Positions 13,620 to 25,643 of a DNA stretch of 64,000 nucleotides are shown piece by piece; within the stretch, counting starts at the first letter, position 1, and every line of letters starts with the position of its first letter. Made by a program: the position numbers and the translations under genes. Source of the stretch: Protonemura montana. Lineage: Eukaryota; Arthropoda; Insecta; Plecoptera; Nemouridae. The notes under the pieces were generated by a model. The model saw nothing but the letters and a program-made list of their open reading frames with translations, was not told where the DNA came from and ran no database searches. The stretch is from contig OX387602.1 of assembly GCA_947568835.1 (NCBI GenBank), positions 4,806,570 to 4,870,569 of the forward strand, in the 5' to 3' direction.

Positions 13620-16503
13620 TCTTTGGCCGCCTCCAACCCCTTGATTGGATTAAGCGATTGAGAAAAGCCGCGCCGGAAAATCGTTCGCGGCCCCGTGGGG
13701 AGATCCGAATAATGCCGTTTGTTTCCCCTTGATGGCGACCTCGTAGGCCGTAATGCTTGGAAATTGGTCGAGTTGCGTTTGAATCTGACTTGAAAAATGT
13801 GGACAGTTACATTTCCAAGCTGAAAGAGGAGAGTCGGTGAAAACCAGCTGTAACTTATCGCAGATCGACAATAACAATTTTGAGAGGACAAAAATGACAA
13901 AACATATCTGCCTTATTATGACAAGCACTAGGATCGAAGTTGCGAATGTTATTTGAGATTGGATTTCCAATACCTTTGATGTAATGAGATGGGATGTGAT
14001 AAGTAGTGTTTTATGACGATAAGTGTGCCATAAAAGAAAATGTTTATGGAAGTGTCGTGTTATCATTTTAATTATTCGCTTATAACACTGTAGAATTATT
14101 TAGCATTCTGAATTCCAACTTCTTGGAAGGAAGCTGAGCAATGAGCAGTGTCGATCCGGGAATTTGTCGACCAGACATCTGTGCCAAGGTGTCGGGCTGC
14201 ATTTGAATATGTCCTCAAACTATAACAGATGGCGTTCTAGATTTCGAAGTCGCGTTCATGTCACCTTCCGTCTGGACACTGCTGGCCTGTCAAGAAACTA
14301 TGAATCACCTTCATTTCACAGCGCGGCTAATTGCCTCTATCTGTGATGACTTGATCGACTCTGTGACAATCACATCTCATCGACACAATCCGCTTATACG
14401 GGCTTTGTAGTTCGATGACAATCCGCACATTCTTTGAGCGTTAAGGTTGAACAACTCGTTATTTTCTGTAATTATCTGCCTAATAATATACCTACGACAC
14501 AGGAAAATATCAGCTGCCAAGATTTCCTACTTTGCTTTAGTGCAAATAACGCACGCTTTTACGCCAAATGTCGGTTAATTCAAGATTTGGAATCCCAACC
14601 GAAATTTCTTCGCTCCAGTTTAATTAGAAGCCTTTAGAAAACACCCAGTCTGCATCTGAGACCTGCCCTTCATTTATGAAATACAATATAATTCTTGATA
14701 GACCTTGTTTAATATCAGAGAACGCGCACGGGGCGAGGGGTTATGTGTATGAGTGTCTAGACGCAGACTGTGATGAAGGGGGGTGGGTGGGGGATGCGAG
14801 TGGGTGGGTGGGAGGGAGATACAGGGGTTGTGCGGATGGGGTGTGAGGCAATCGAGACCCGCGAAGGGACGGAGGGATCAAGAGCAGGAACAAAAGCACT
14901 TTCGTATCCAGCTGGTCACACTGATCTCCAGGCTGAGTCACGTGCCGTGGGCTGCTTGGAGTTGGAACCGAGCGCCGAGGTGCAGGATAATCTCGTCGAG
15001 GGAAGTAATGAGTAATGATAACACCCCGGGCTGGGTGCCTCTTCACTTGCAGTGTATCCGAACAGCTGTTGGAAGCACTGCTCTCTTCCTTGCCCCCCTC
15101 CCCTTATCCACCGCCCAGCACCCTCGGTCGCTGCCACATACACCCACTAACCCTCGCTAGCGGTTCGGGGGTGAGTTTCGTGAACAGATAGCTGCTCGTG
15201 GATGACATTTGCTAATCAAGATGTTATCAAGATTGCTATAAACACGTCACGTCACCACTCGCATGTGAAATGCTTGCGTCCTTTAGCTTTGAGCATTTCG
15301 CATCGAGGATCCCTTACGGCGGATGTAAAATGAGATTGCATCAACTGCCTGTAATTTATTAACAAGCCCCTATATTAATAGGTTCTAACATTTTATCCCA
15401 AAAGAGATGTTGTCTTCTGTCAACCTCGTATTTCTAATCCAATTTGATGGGCGGCGCATCATCGAAATTGGAATTTGATCAGAAATCAGAAAAATAGGCC
15501 AGCTGTCATATTTTCCATGTCCATACTCGAGCGCATAAATTCGCCCGTAGGAAGTTGCATCCCCCAAACTCATTGTGCTCAACGCTTTCGGTTGGTTGCC
15601 GGGGGTGCAAGGTGTTTTCGGTCCAGCATTGAGTCGCACCCCTATATGGACCAGACTTTCGGAAATTCCACCTCGGCCTTTCGTTGGCTTGCGGGTTGAG
15701 ATATCGACAACACGACAGCGTCGTTCGTTAGCAGTGGCTGTAACAAGGGCGTCTCACGTGGCGACGACCGGGTTTGTCATTATGTTCTGGCAACCACGAT
15801 CGTTTGGCAGCGACGATGACAGCTCAATTGGGACACACCTGGCATTGGCGCAGTAGCGCTCGTGTTCTCGAGCAGGAAGATTTAGTGATTAATTTAGAAA
15901 TTATTGATCGTGCAATTGAAATGCGATCGGAGATAACATGCACGAACAGTAGTTTTACACGGGACAGCACATCACATGCCTGGTATTTCGCATAGCATTT
16001 ATAGCGCATTTTGCATGTATAATCGAATTTGTAATACATCACAAAGGGCGAATAAAATATTGCAAATACTCTTGTATTCCGAAATCGGACTTGACGTTTG
16101 GTATTTTGTGCTTCTTATAGTGAATAAGTACATGCAGGTTGCAGGGAATTCTTCGCCGTGTATTCGTGTTCAAGTAGGGAAGACACCCCAGGAATCTGGA
16201 ATATTTTTTTTTCAGCTCGTGTTGAAACAAAAACTACCCCCGCCCCGACCAAATCTGTCATCCCACACAACTTTCACATCTCTCCTATCACATTACCAAA
16301 ACTTTCATACCGACCGGAAAAGCAAAATGTAAAGCGGAACCGGATTACGAAAAGTCCATATTCCCATGTTAAACGCGAGCAAAGTTTGTCCGTAATTTGA
16401 TTCGAATCGGCCGAGTACCACGTAAACACGTCCAATAACATACGAAATGTCTTCGATTTTCCGGTTAACAATTTTCCGGGCAGAGTTATCTTGGCTGCGG
16501 AAA

Positions 16504-16551
16504 GGCGGGCAGGCGGGCAGGCGGGCAGGCGGGCAGGCGGGCAGGCGGGCA
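16504..16551. repeat. Minisatellite, six exact copies of an 8-mer
   Basis: The unit ggcgggca is repeated six times without interruption. It lies about 150 bases upstream of an initiator-like tcagt and about 400 bases upstream of a candidate first coding exon. The GC-box-like units could matter to a promoter, but that is inference. Confidence 0.9.
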
Positions 16552-16695
16552 GGCATGTCGCCTAGCTGGTGCCGTGGTATGGGCCGCCTGCCAGCCCCTG
16601 TGCCCCTGCGACGGCGCCTACCCGTCCCCTCGCAGAGATCCACGATTGCTGTTCACATACCGAGCCGACAGACGCCAGTCCAGCCAGCAGGCCAC

Positions 16696-16700
16696 TCAGT
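16696..16700 (+). promoter_or_regulatory. Candidate initiator (TCAGT) of a TATA-less promoter
   Basis: A TCAGT motif matching the arthropod initiator sits in a GC-rich stretch about 250 bases upstream of the candidate coding exon at 16946. No TATA box is placed correctly and the downstream element match is poor. The motif is short and frequent by chance, so this is only a plausible start site. Confidence 0.2.
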
Positions 16701-16945
16701 CGTGTCGTGTCGCCCGTGCGTAGAGCATGTGCTCACTCTTCTCTCCGCGGCGAACGCACGAGACCACATTACCACGAAGTCACGCACCTTACACTTGTCG
16801 GTTTACGCTATAACGAAGTGAAACGATCACTGGCATTTGAACAATTTTGATATCGTAGAGTTTTTTGTGATCGTGAACGATTATTAATTTGTGTGTTATT
16901 CGTTTTTGATATTGTTTTGGGACATTTTGGAGTGTTGTGAATCGA

Positions 16946-17012
16946 ATGTCTAGCGCCGCATCATTTGCTCTGCAAAGGGGCACGTTCCAGCAGTCTTCGC
17001 TGGTTGATAAAG
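16946..17012 (+). CDS. Candidate first coding exon of the net/ATOH8 bHLH gene
   Basis: An ATG at 16946 opens 22 codons (beginning MSSAASFALQRG) and then meets a donor AAAG|GTAATT after one extra base (phase 1). The acceptor in front of the bHLH exon (ttccag at 24204/24205) expects exactly phase 1. Joining them gives a GAC codon and an uninterrupted frame into the internal methionine at 24216, with no stop. The T-rich 100 bases upstream look like a leader. Weak points are a poor start context (C at -3), a 7.2-kb intron, and the fact that phase agreement alone has a one-in-three chance. It could instead belong to another gene or be fortuitous. Confidence 0.4.
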
Positions 17013-20000
17013 GTAATTAGCAATTATGCATTTATTTATTGCCTCGTCGTTTAAACTTACATCAGTTAAATGCGAGAATTGCACACCTGTTCAAACAGGG
17101 TAAGCTATTTTCGTAATTTAAATATAGCTCATTTAGCGTGTAATTACTAACATAAAAATGAACAAAGTGCTATGCCAGAAAACAATGGAATATAAAATGC
17201 ATTTACCGCAAATAAATATCGTACGAAACAACAATGGCAATCGCAAGCCCGTGTTGGGCTGTCGTTTGATATTTGAATTTATGTAACAGCCAGATTTAGG
17301 AACTTGGGGAATTACGTAGGTACCTGTACCGTTTTACACTGGTTACCTACCTAACGCAAAGTAATTGTCTACGTCAAAGAATCCACTTGTCTCTGGGACT
17401 TTCCCAACCTCCAATCGAAGAGACGTCAGATGTTGGGATAGAAACATTAAACCGGGCACCAGTGACAGCTCATCAATGTGGTCTAAATTTGACATTGCAA
17501 TGTGTTAAATAAAACACATCTTTGCTTTATCTTCGAGAAAGAAACTTAAGAAACAAATCAACGAAATTATTAGGCACTTCATATTTTATTTCAAATTTCT
17601 TCTGATTGATCGCCCCCTAAGCTTAACTCGTCCGATAGTCACATAAATGATGGTTCCAAGATTATGATAATCAATGCATAGTTTCTTATCAATTTGATAT
17701 AACCGAATAGTTGGCAACAGATAAAATTATCTCAAAATTGTCACCCGAAATATAAGAAATCCACTCACTACTGAGACCATAATCCCCCTTTCAAAGAATG
17801 CACACACATGCACCGCGTGAACTATCCCGGTCGAGCGGAAGTCCCGCCGCAGTGAGTCGCGTGCCAGCGACGTCTTATCACGCACCGTGATCTGTCACTT
17901 CACGTGCCTCACGCATTTCACGCAGGGCACGTACCGCGTCGCGTGGGAAGCACACGAGTTCGCTCGCGTCCACAAAATCGACACCTAGCGACATCCAATA
18001 CCCTCTGTACGGGCAAAAGACAAGGTGGTCAATACTAAATAGTGACAAAATGCTATAGGAAATCAGCCCGGAGTTTTTATTTTCAAAGAGTGGCGAGGTT
18101 ATGTGTAAAAAGAACGTATTGGCAACCAAGCTTGCTGATTGTTGTGAATATTGACGCAATATCACGGAATGTTTGGCAAGGCACCTCGATTTTTTTTTTT
18201 TTTTTTTTGCAAAAATTGGAGCAGCATTCTGCAAAGTTACCCTTGACCTTATCGAAACGCAAACAGAAGGATCGTAAATAGCATTTTATTTCGCCGATTT
18301 CGCATCAAAATATAGCGTTCAGTGTGGTGGTGCAGCATTTGCGGTACAAACATAACATTTAGATTACAGTGCATCTGTCTTCCCGGTTTCAGCACACACG
18401 ATTTGATCTCGTGTTCGATTAGCGAGTCAGCATCACTGCACACAACAAGTTTGCAAGAAATGCAAATCATAACATCTCATAAGATATTAATAGATACATT
18501 TCTCAACCAATTAATAAAATTAGATTATCTACAATCAGGAATTTCATTCATGTATGTACGTACACTTGCTTGTCCATGGCATCGCGAAGAGGCAACGTGC
18601 GTCAGCTAGTGCGTCAATATTTCAACTTTTTGACGTCCAGCCGAGGTTAAAATATTTGCAGTCGCCCATGTGATTGGTAGCGCCGGGTGTTAGACGTGCG
18701 AGATATCGTTTTATCAATACCCATCTCTCATGTCCCGAACCCGCCGCCTCATTTCAAATTCGATCTCGAAAACGACCGCGAGAAATTTAAATAAAATTTA
18801 GTTAAACCTTCTTTCGATATTATTCATGTTTAGCAATGAACAGTGAACACCTGTTAGATTCTATCTTGTTTACGAAAGGTGGTATTGTACTGAGTGAACT
18901 GAATATTTCTTTTTGGTGTTTTAAATGTTTTTATGCATGTCGCAATCATTCGCCCGTATTTGACTTCGCAGAGCTGCTTTGGCCATGTCAGCAAACCGGC
19001 CGGTCTTATAATAAGTACCATCATGCAACTCTACCAACTATACAAACAATCTACACAAAATACTAAAATACCAAAACCCGTGAAAGCGAAAGTAACATCT
19101 AAATCATAATAAAATGTGAAAACAACAGATGATCCTGTTGACACATGACTTCAATTAACATGACACAGCATGAGATGATTGCGACGATATCGGATTGACT
19201 ATCGCCGACGCGTATGTGTCATTTAAATCACATCTGGTCGCGGCCCCGACTCGTATCATGTACCCGTGGGCAGCTAGTGCTCAGTCCGTCTATCGGATCG
19301 GGATCGGCCAACGTCTGGTGTCAAAAGCCGTGCGCTAAGGGCACCAACTGGCGCCAGCTAGAGCTTGATCTCTATGCTGACCCCACCGCACGTACCATTG
19401 CTCTTGGCTCGACGGCTGCTGCTGCCAGCCAGCTTACCAGTTGGCCGATATGGTCAACGCACAGACAGGCTTGTTATCGAATTTATTGTTACGTAACAAG
19501 TTAATAAGCCACAAATATAGATTGAATGATTTTTAAGTTATTTCATTTTATGATGGTTTGCATTGGTATGCATGTTTTGATGGCAATTCCATTCGTTTTT
19601 TTATTAATTGTATTCGCTTTCCTGTAAAAAATTCTTTAAAATGCTGTTCAATGTGGTGGCGTATTATTACATGCATCTATCCACTCCACAATGATAACGA
19701 TTGCGGAAGCTATGATTTGCAATTTCTATTCAATACCGCTAGTTCGCGCACAATGTCAGTTTTTTTTTTTTTTACATTTGAATCTCTCGACTCTTTCCCT
19801 TTTCATAAACTTGCAAAACTAATTAAGTTGGAACGGCAAGTGGGATCTCGCGCGATCTCAACTTCGAGCGATGAAAGCAGCCAAACTTGCACAAGATGGC
19901 CATAAAAACTTTGTCTTCGAGTCACAGATGATCGGAAGGGTTCTTTCTAACCCTCCTGCAGCTAGACGAAAGTGCGATAGTTGCCATAAAACCCGTTAAT

Positions 20001-23000
20001 TTTCAGTGTAAACAGACGGTATCGCTGCAACGTTTCTTTTCTCGCAATGGTCCGGATCTTTGACTCCGTGACACCCCAGATGCACCGGAAACTGGTGTGT
20101 GTGATGTATGTGCATGTGTGTGTGTGTATGCGTGGGGCGAAGAAGTCCGCCTGCGACATGTTTTAAATAAATAGTTTGGCATGCGGAGCGATTTCGGCCC
20201 CGCCGGCGCACGAGATTGTCTTGTGGGGCCGTCGAGCCGCGGACGATTATAGCACGCCGCGAGAGAGCGATTTCGAGCGCTCGAAACGTTCCACCCGTTC
20301 GCTTGGTTCACAGCGCGCCACCGGGTGTGCCGCGGTGACAGACAAGTTTTATGGCGGCTCCAGAGTGGCGACTGCTACTTTTTTTCCTTCTCTTGACTCT
20401 CCGAAAAAACAATCGAAAATAGTCTGTGATTTTTAAGGATGTCGAGATGCCGTAGAGATAGGTTTATCGAGGATGGTTGGGTGATATAGTGCAACGTGGT
20501 CAGCTTTCTGGTATCGAATACGATTCACGGCTTCCAGATCGCATATACTTTAACACACGATTGATTTCCTCACACATTTGCTTACAGTTTGAACTTAAGT
20601 ATAAACCACAATGACTAGTGACTTCGTTCTGTGCATCGACTGGTGGTAGATTATGCTGATTAAAACATGTATCTCATTACTAATAATAAAATCAAAAATG
20701 GTATTTACAATTTTTCTTTAGAAGCATAAATCCACCTTCAGTAGGGAAATCATGACACAACACTGAAAAAAACCTGCGTCAGCAAATGTGGCACCTGGAG
20801 TTCAAAACCCGGACCTAGTATTCAGATGACACCTGTTCATTTGTCATCTCAGCTAATGAGATAAGTAAACGTCCTTGTTAGTTTTTTACCTACATGGTGC
20901 ACAGCACAGCAGGTTGGCAACATCGACTGGCGACCGCGAGGGCCAGCTAGCGATGTGTTACTCTCTCGGATTCCTCCTCACACGTCCATGTGTTCTCGCA
21001 AGCCGATCGTTTGGCGCCAGCCAGGCTCCCTCCCCCCGCCGCCCCCCGCCGCCCCCACGACCGCCGCGCCGCGTCTTTCATCTTGATGCTCGGGTCACCA
21101 TCTGGTTCCTTGGACCAACCTGCTCTAGCATACCGCGCTCGGATCGGATCCGTCCGCCGGCATCACTTCGCATTTAGGAGATCGGCCGCGGGTTTTTCAC
21201 AGCTACTGCCGTGGTTTGGTTTTTTGATCACTTGCACCAGCATCGTCACATCACGGGCTGATTTTCCGGGGCATTTTTTAACCATCATAGTAACGGGAGA
21301 AACGAAAATGTACAATCGACAATTCTTGCTCCCCTTTTCACTAAAATCTTGCTGGTCTAACCTAACCCTGAACACTGAAAATAAATATGTTTTTTTTGCC
21401 TGCATTCTGTTTAACTGTCAACTTTTTTTCGCGGTCGGCGACTCATTTCCGACACAATCGAAATCTTGCCAAGAGAGTCATGAAAGTGACTTAATGGCCT
21501 ATTTATCAACCGCAACGCTATTTACTCTTCCCAAATCGTTTAGCACCCCCGCCTTACAAGAACACATCCCACAAACATTCAACATACAAAGGTATTGATT
21601 GATACACCAACTGGCGATAGCTTCTCGAGCGAGCTATGTTTAGATTAGGAAGGCGCTCCGCACTCTGTGTTCCCATGTAGCGACGTGTCTTCGAGCCTCC
21701 GGAGTACAGGGATGGGGGCGTCGTGTTAGCTTGATCCTGATCTCTTTAGGGACATGTGAAGGATAGCTAGATGCTGGTGTGTGAGGTATATGTGTTTAGA
21801 GATATCACTGATGGTGAATTGTCTATTTGCGTCCCTCGTTCGATGCTTCCACGTGGCGGAACCAGATGTTCGGTCCGTGTCTCCTGTCTCCCGTCTTTCT
21901 CTTCCTCCTTCGCTGTACGTTGCGGCACGGGCAGAGTTGGGATTCGCTCTACGATCTTCCGACAGGAAGGGATGTCATCGCAGCAATAGAACAAATAACA
22001 ATGTAAATTAATTAAATTTTATTGATTCGCTATTCACATGAGATTAATATTCGAAACCGAGCGGTAACACAAAAGCAAATCGGGTCAGAGCTGACCCAAC
22101 GTATCCTTGTCGAAAATCCTAGAAGAGGTTGATTATTTCTCTGGTGTAAATTCGCTAGTAGGAACATGGCTAAGAAAAAAAATGTTTACTTATAGTGTAC
22201 GTGCGCACATGTGTCTTTATGCATTTCAAAGTGGGATGATCGTTGATAATTTCTTGATATTTCTAGAATTTTGATTGTTAGTTCCGAAGCCGACCTTTGG
22301 GTTTGATTGTATCGGTGTGATAGACGCGATAGCGTACGCTTGCGACGATCCGATTTCGGTCCAATACAAACCGGTTCAATCGATCGGCGATACCGATCCA
22401 CGCGGCACATCTGTGCTCAAGTGCACCGAGGCGAGGCGAGCACACTCTGGCTGGCGACCTAATCGCACCTCTCGACTCGTTCATGAAATGTCCTCCTGCC
22501 AGTACACCTGCACTCGGCCCCTATCAGTGTTTGTTTTTATTAGGTGCGAGTAAACAAGCTCAATGGAGCAACTGTGCGTTTTTTGCGGTGAAATCTAAAC
22601 TACAAGGAGATTGCATAATTATTTTATTCCTCATCTTGATTGCGACAGCTTGGGATGCTATTTGCGATCCTTGTAAAACAATTGTTTCTTGTTTGGAAAA
22701 ATGGGATGCAATGTAGAATATAAAATTGATTTATTACAATAAGTTATTGTAGATTGCTATTCCATAGCAGCGGGTATGATTGGTATACCATTGGAACCGG
22801 GGTGACCAGATGCAGAAAGACCTCCCCTTCCTCCTCACGCCATAAAAAAGTACCGTCCTTCGCACTGGCTAGCACTCCGTTGCGATGGCATTCTAAGGAC
22901 GTGCACAGTTTAACAATTGGAACAGTTTTGTCTAGAATCCTCTCGCCAATCATATTCCAAGGGAATTCACCCAGAATCCACATCACACGTGTCACGGGTC

Positions 23001-24204
23001 TCACATCACAGAAATTTACCAAGAACTTGTCAGAACAGCAAATTTCGGTCACATGCGGACGCGGTCTTCGCCGCGCGGACGCGCCGTCGACTTCGACGTC
23101 GGCGTCTACAGGCGCCTTTCGGGTGTCGTTGCTAATGAGTTGGCCAGGGAGCCGTCGCCACCGCCTCACACACGTCAACATGGGCCGACGCCCCCCCTCC
23201 CTTCCCCCGCACCCCTGCGATCGATATCAACATACACGAGGCGACCGCGGAGGCACGGAGGTGGCGTGCTAATGATCAGCAAACACCTGCACACCCCCGG
23301 CTGCACCCTCGCCCGAAGCCCACCCGGCGCCCACCCCCACGTACCTACCACACTTTCCTCTCCCGAAATGTGTGTTTATATTGACGCAAGCTCGCTAATT
23401 CTTATTCAGGAGCCGGCAGCCGCTCGCCGGATAATCCCGACGTTCTCGGTCTACTTTGCATATTAAACAGAAAGTGCGAACTGCTCACGGGGAGAATTAC
23501 TTTGTCACCTGCCCATCGCGTGTAGTTGTCGATCCTCTGTCATTTAGATCACGTTCAATTTTGATGAGCTTCTCAGTTTTGCACAACAAAGTCAAAGTCT
23601 TCTCAACAAAGATAATGAGACTTTAATGCTAGAACGGTACATTTCAAGGGGATTATACTCAGTGGAGATTGCTTTTGAAATGTCCTGCGGTATGTCCGCA
23701 CCGACCAAGATTGCTCGTAAAACTTTCTCGTGGCGTCTAGAGAGGCCATGGGGGTTGGCGGGGCACAGCAATGTGGTACCGCGATGGGGTGGGCATCGCG
23801 GCGGGCATGAGCACACACGGACATGGGGACGTGCCGCTAGCCGGCGAGCGTAGCGTGACGACGGTACGTGCTCCTCGTTAGCCCGTGGTTAGACATGGCT
23901 ATTGGCTAGACACCTACCGGCCGGCCGGGGTTCGTGGCTAGCCAGCCTTGCAACCACTCGTGACTCCGTTCGGCGTTCGTGCATTCCGAGTCACAGATCC
24001 CCTTGTTCGAATCGGCATGTGCCTAACATTTGCAGCCTACCTTTATAACGCCAGTCGATAACACGAAATCATTTTATGTCTTGACTTCTTATAGTCTTTC
24101 CTTTGACTCTTATGTCGACCACCGGTCAGTGGTCAGCCATGTAATTCAGAGGAAATGAGTGGTAAATAATAAAATATTAACTTGTTCTGTCTGTTTTGTT
24201 CCAG
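17013..24204. other. Putative first intron or upstream region of net; no gene seen
   Basis: No exon can be supported here. Simple sequence includes a 19-T run (18190-18208), a short (TG)n at about 20100-20128 and GC-rich patches near 21.0 kb and 23.0-23.4 kb. Open frames of 202 aa (from 20990) and 172 aa (from 22754) lack domain-like sequence and are judged spurious. If the upstream exon is real, this is the intron, where enhancers of a developmental bHLH gene might be expected. Confidence 0.5.
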
Positions 24205-24215
24205 ACATTGACATC

Positions 24216-25643
24216 ATGGCGTCGTTGGAAAGAGACGCCGGATTCTGCTCGGCCGAAGACGACGAGGAATTGGACGAACTGCACTCCCCGACAGACGTCA
24301 GCGAGGACAGCGTCGAGGTCAAAGTCGAGCCCATCTCGCTGCGCAACAAGAACAAGCGCAAGTGCGCCGAGCCACGAAAAGTGGCAAACGACGAGCCCGT
24401 TTTGCCCCCATACAAAAAGCGGCGTCATTTCATGGGCGACGCGTCCAAGGCGGCTCCCGAGGAGCGCTACCACGTGACGGTGAAAAAGTCTTCCCTGCTG
24501 GTGAAGGATAACTTGTCCCCCGTTGTCACTCCGCGGTCGTGTGTCAGCCCCTTTCGGCCCTGGAGTCATCCACGGCCGACGCCGGCCGAGCGACGGAATC
24601 CACCCTCAAGCGCCGCCTCCCCAGCTGCAGAAATCGGTCCACCACCTCGGCAGTACACTGAGAGAGTTCCAGAATTGCCGAATCAGAACGAGCCACTGTC
24701 CCTGGTTGTTAAGAGCAACACCGTCGAGTCCAAGACAAGGGAAAGGAGAAGTTCCGACGACGGGGACAGGAGATCAGACCTCCAGCCTCTGAGTTTGGCC
24801 ACGCGAACCGTGATCAAGAGTGAATTCCAAACCACAGTCGAACTCCCGCGGAAGCTGGAAATTCCTGGCTATGATCACAGGCGTCTTTTGGTGGGAGACC
24901 CCAGCTCGGATGCCGGCAACGACCCCAGGAGGTTGCCGTTCATGCCGGCTGTGGAGATCAAGCGAGAACCAGGACAGGCGCCCCCCAATCATCCATTTAC
25001 GATAACGCGGCCCCTGCAGGAAGAGGATCACTACCGTTCCTCGCATGAGGAAGCCGTGGATTTCACCATGGCTTCAGCACCTGTACGTCCGTCAGAGCCT
25101 TCGTGCAGTTATTCCAGAGTGTCTGAAAACTTCAGAGGTCGAAGGACGTTGTCGGAGATGGCCAACGACGACCGTGTCGTGTGCACTGCCGAGGAGATGG
25201 GTGCCCGTGTTAGCCAGCCAAAGTTCAACGTGGACTCTCTTCTGTGTGGTGGCAGGGACGTGGACGAGCGGGCTGGCTCGTCGTCCACTCCGTCCATGTC
25301 TTCGGACAAGAAGCACAGTCCGTCGAGCGGGCAGCAGCGTAACTACAAGAACATGACGCGCGAGCGACGCGTCGAAGCGAACGCACGTGAGCGCACGCGA
25401 GTTCACACAATTAGCGCGGCGTTTGACACGCTCCGCAGGACCATACCCGCGTACTCGCATAACCAGAAGCTGTCGAAGCTGTCGGTGCTGCGCATTGCGT
25501 GTTCATACATCCTGACGCTGTCGAGGGTGGCTGGCAGCGATTACAGCGCTGACAGCAGCGAGCCCTCACTGGCTGATTGCGTCGACTACGTTTCCCGGAC
25601 GATACAAACTGAGGGCAAACTACGCAAGAAGAAGGATGAATGA
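24216..25643 (+). CDS. net: Net/ATOH8-type bHLH transcription factor
   Basis: This frame encodes 475 residues from the ATG at 24216, ending at the TGA at 25641. The bHLH domain is at about residues 380-437: a basic region with the NARERTR core, helix 1 containing AAFDTLRRTIP, a loop with NQKLSKL, and helix 2 RIACSYILTLSR. It is followed by a conserved tail (SDYSAD..., DCVDYVSRTIQTEGK). That tail and the RVHTISAAF stretch are typical of ATOH8/Net rather than Atonal, Twist or Hand. Net is a nuclear E-box-binding factor; in Drosophila it represses vein formation. The long N-terminal part is acidic then Pro/Ser/Arg-rich and looks disordered. An acceptor (polypyrimidine, ccag) ends at 24204, so an upstream exon exists; a candidate is at 16946. 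ATOH8 in vertebrates is shorter (about 320 aa), so the N-terminal extension is notable. Confidence 0.9.
   Translation: MASLERDAGFCSAEDDEELDELHSPTDVSEDSVEVKVEPISLRNKNKRKCAEPRKVANDEPVLPPYKKRRHFMGDASKAAPEERYHVTVKKSSLLVKDNLSPVVTPRSCVSPFRPWSHPRPTPAERRNPPSSAASPAAEIGPPPRQYTERVPELPNQNEPLSLVVKSNTVESKTRERRSSDDGDRRSDLQPLSLATRTVIKSEFQTTVELPRKLEIPGYDHRRLLVGDPSSDAGNDPRRLPFMPAVEIKREPGQAPPNHPFTITRPLQEEDHYRSSHEEAVDFTMASAPVRPSEPSCSYSRVSENFRGRRTLSEMANDDRVVCTAEEMGARVSQPKFNVDSLLCGGRDVDERAGSSSTPSMSSDKKHSPSSGQQRNYKNMTRERRVEANARERTRVHTISAAFDTLRRTIPAYSHNQKLSKLSVLRIACSYILTLSRVAGSDYSADSSEPSLADCVDYVSRTIQTEGKLRKKKDE

Larger units (their letters stand above)
1..16500. other. Long stretch without a supportable gene (GC-variable, repeat-bearing)
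   Basis: I find no open frame here with recognisable domains or a coherent chain of splice sites; open frames reach about 140-170 residues at most and are compositionally biased. The stretch alternates AT-rich DNA with GC- and CpG-rich patches (about 0.3-0.6, 3.0-3.6, 4.1-4.4, 4.9-5.2, 6.4-6.6 and 8.0-8.2 kb). It contains short tandem repeats, an 18-base G run and one strong hairpin, listed separately. Because CpG is not depleted and a developmental bHLH gene lies downstream, part of this could be regulatory DNA, but that is inference. Confidence 0.6.

Noticed and set aside
20990-21598. 202-residue open frame on the + strand
   Set aside because: It begins in a Pro/Arg-rich low-complexity stretch and continues without conserved-looking segments; it is probably chance.
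22744-23272. Overlapping open frames of 145 aa (-) and 172 aa (+)
   Set aside because: Both strands are open at once in GC-rich DNA and neither shows a recognisable motif.
24177-25460. Several open frames antisense to the bHLH exon
   Set aside because: They are shadows of the strongly biased coding frame of net and have no features of their own.
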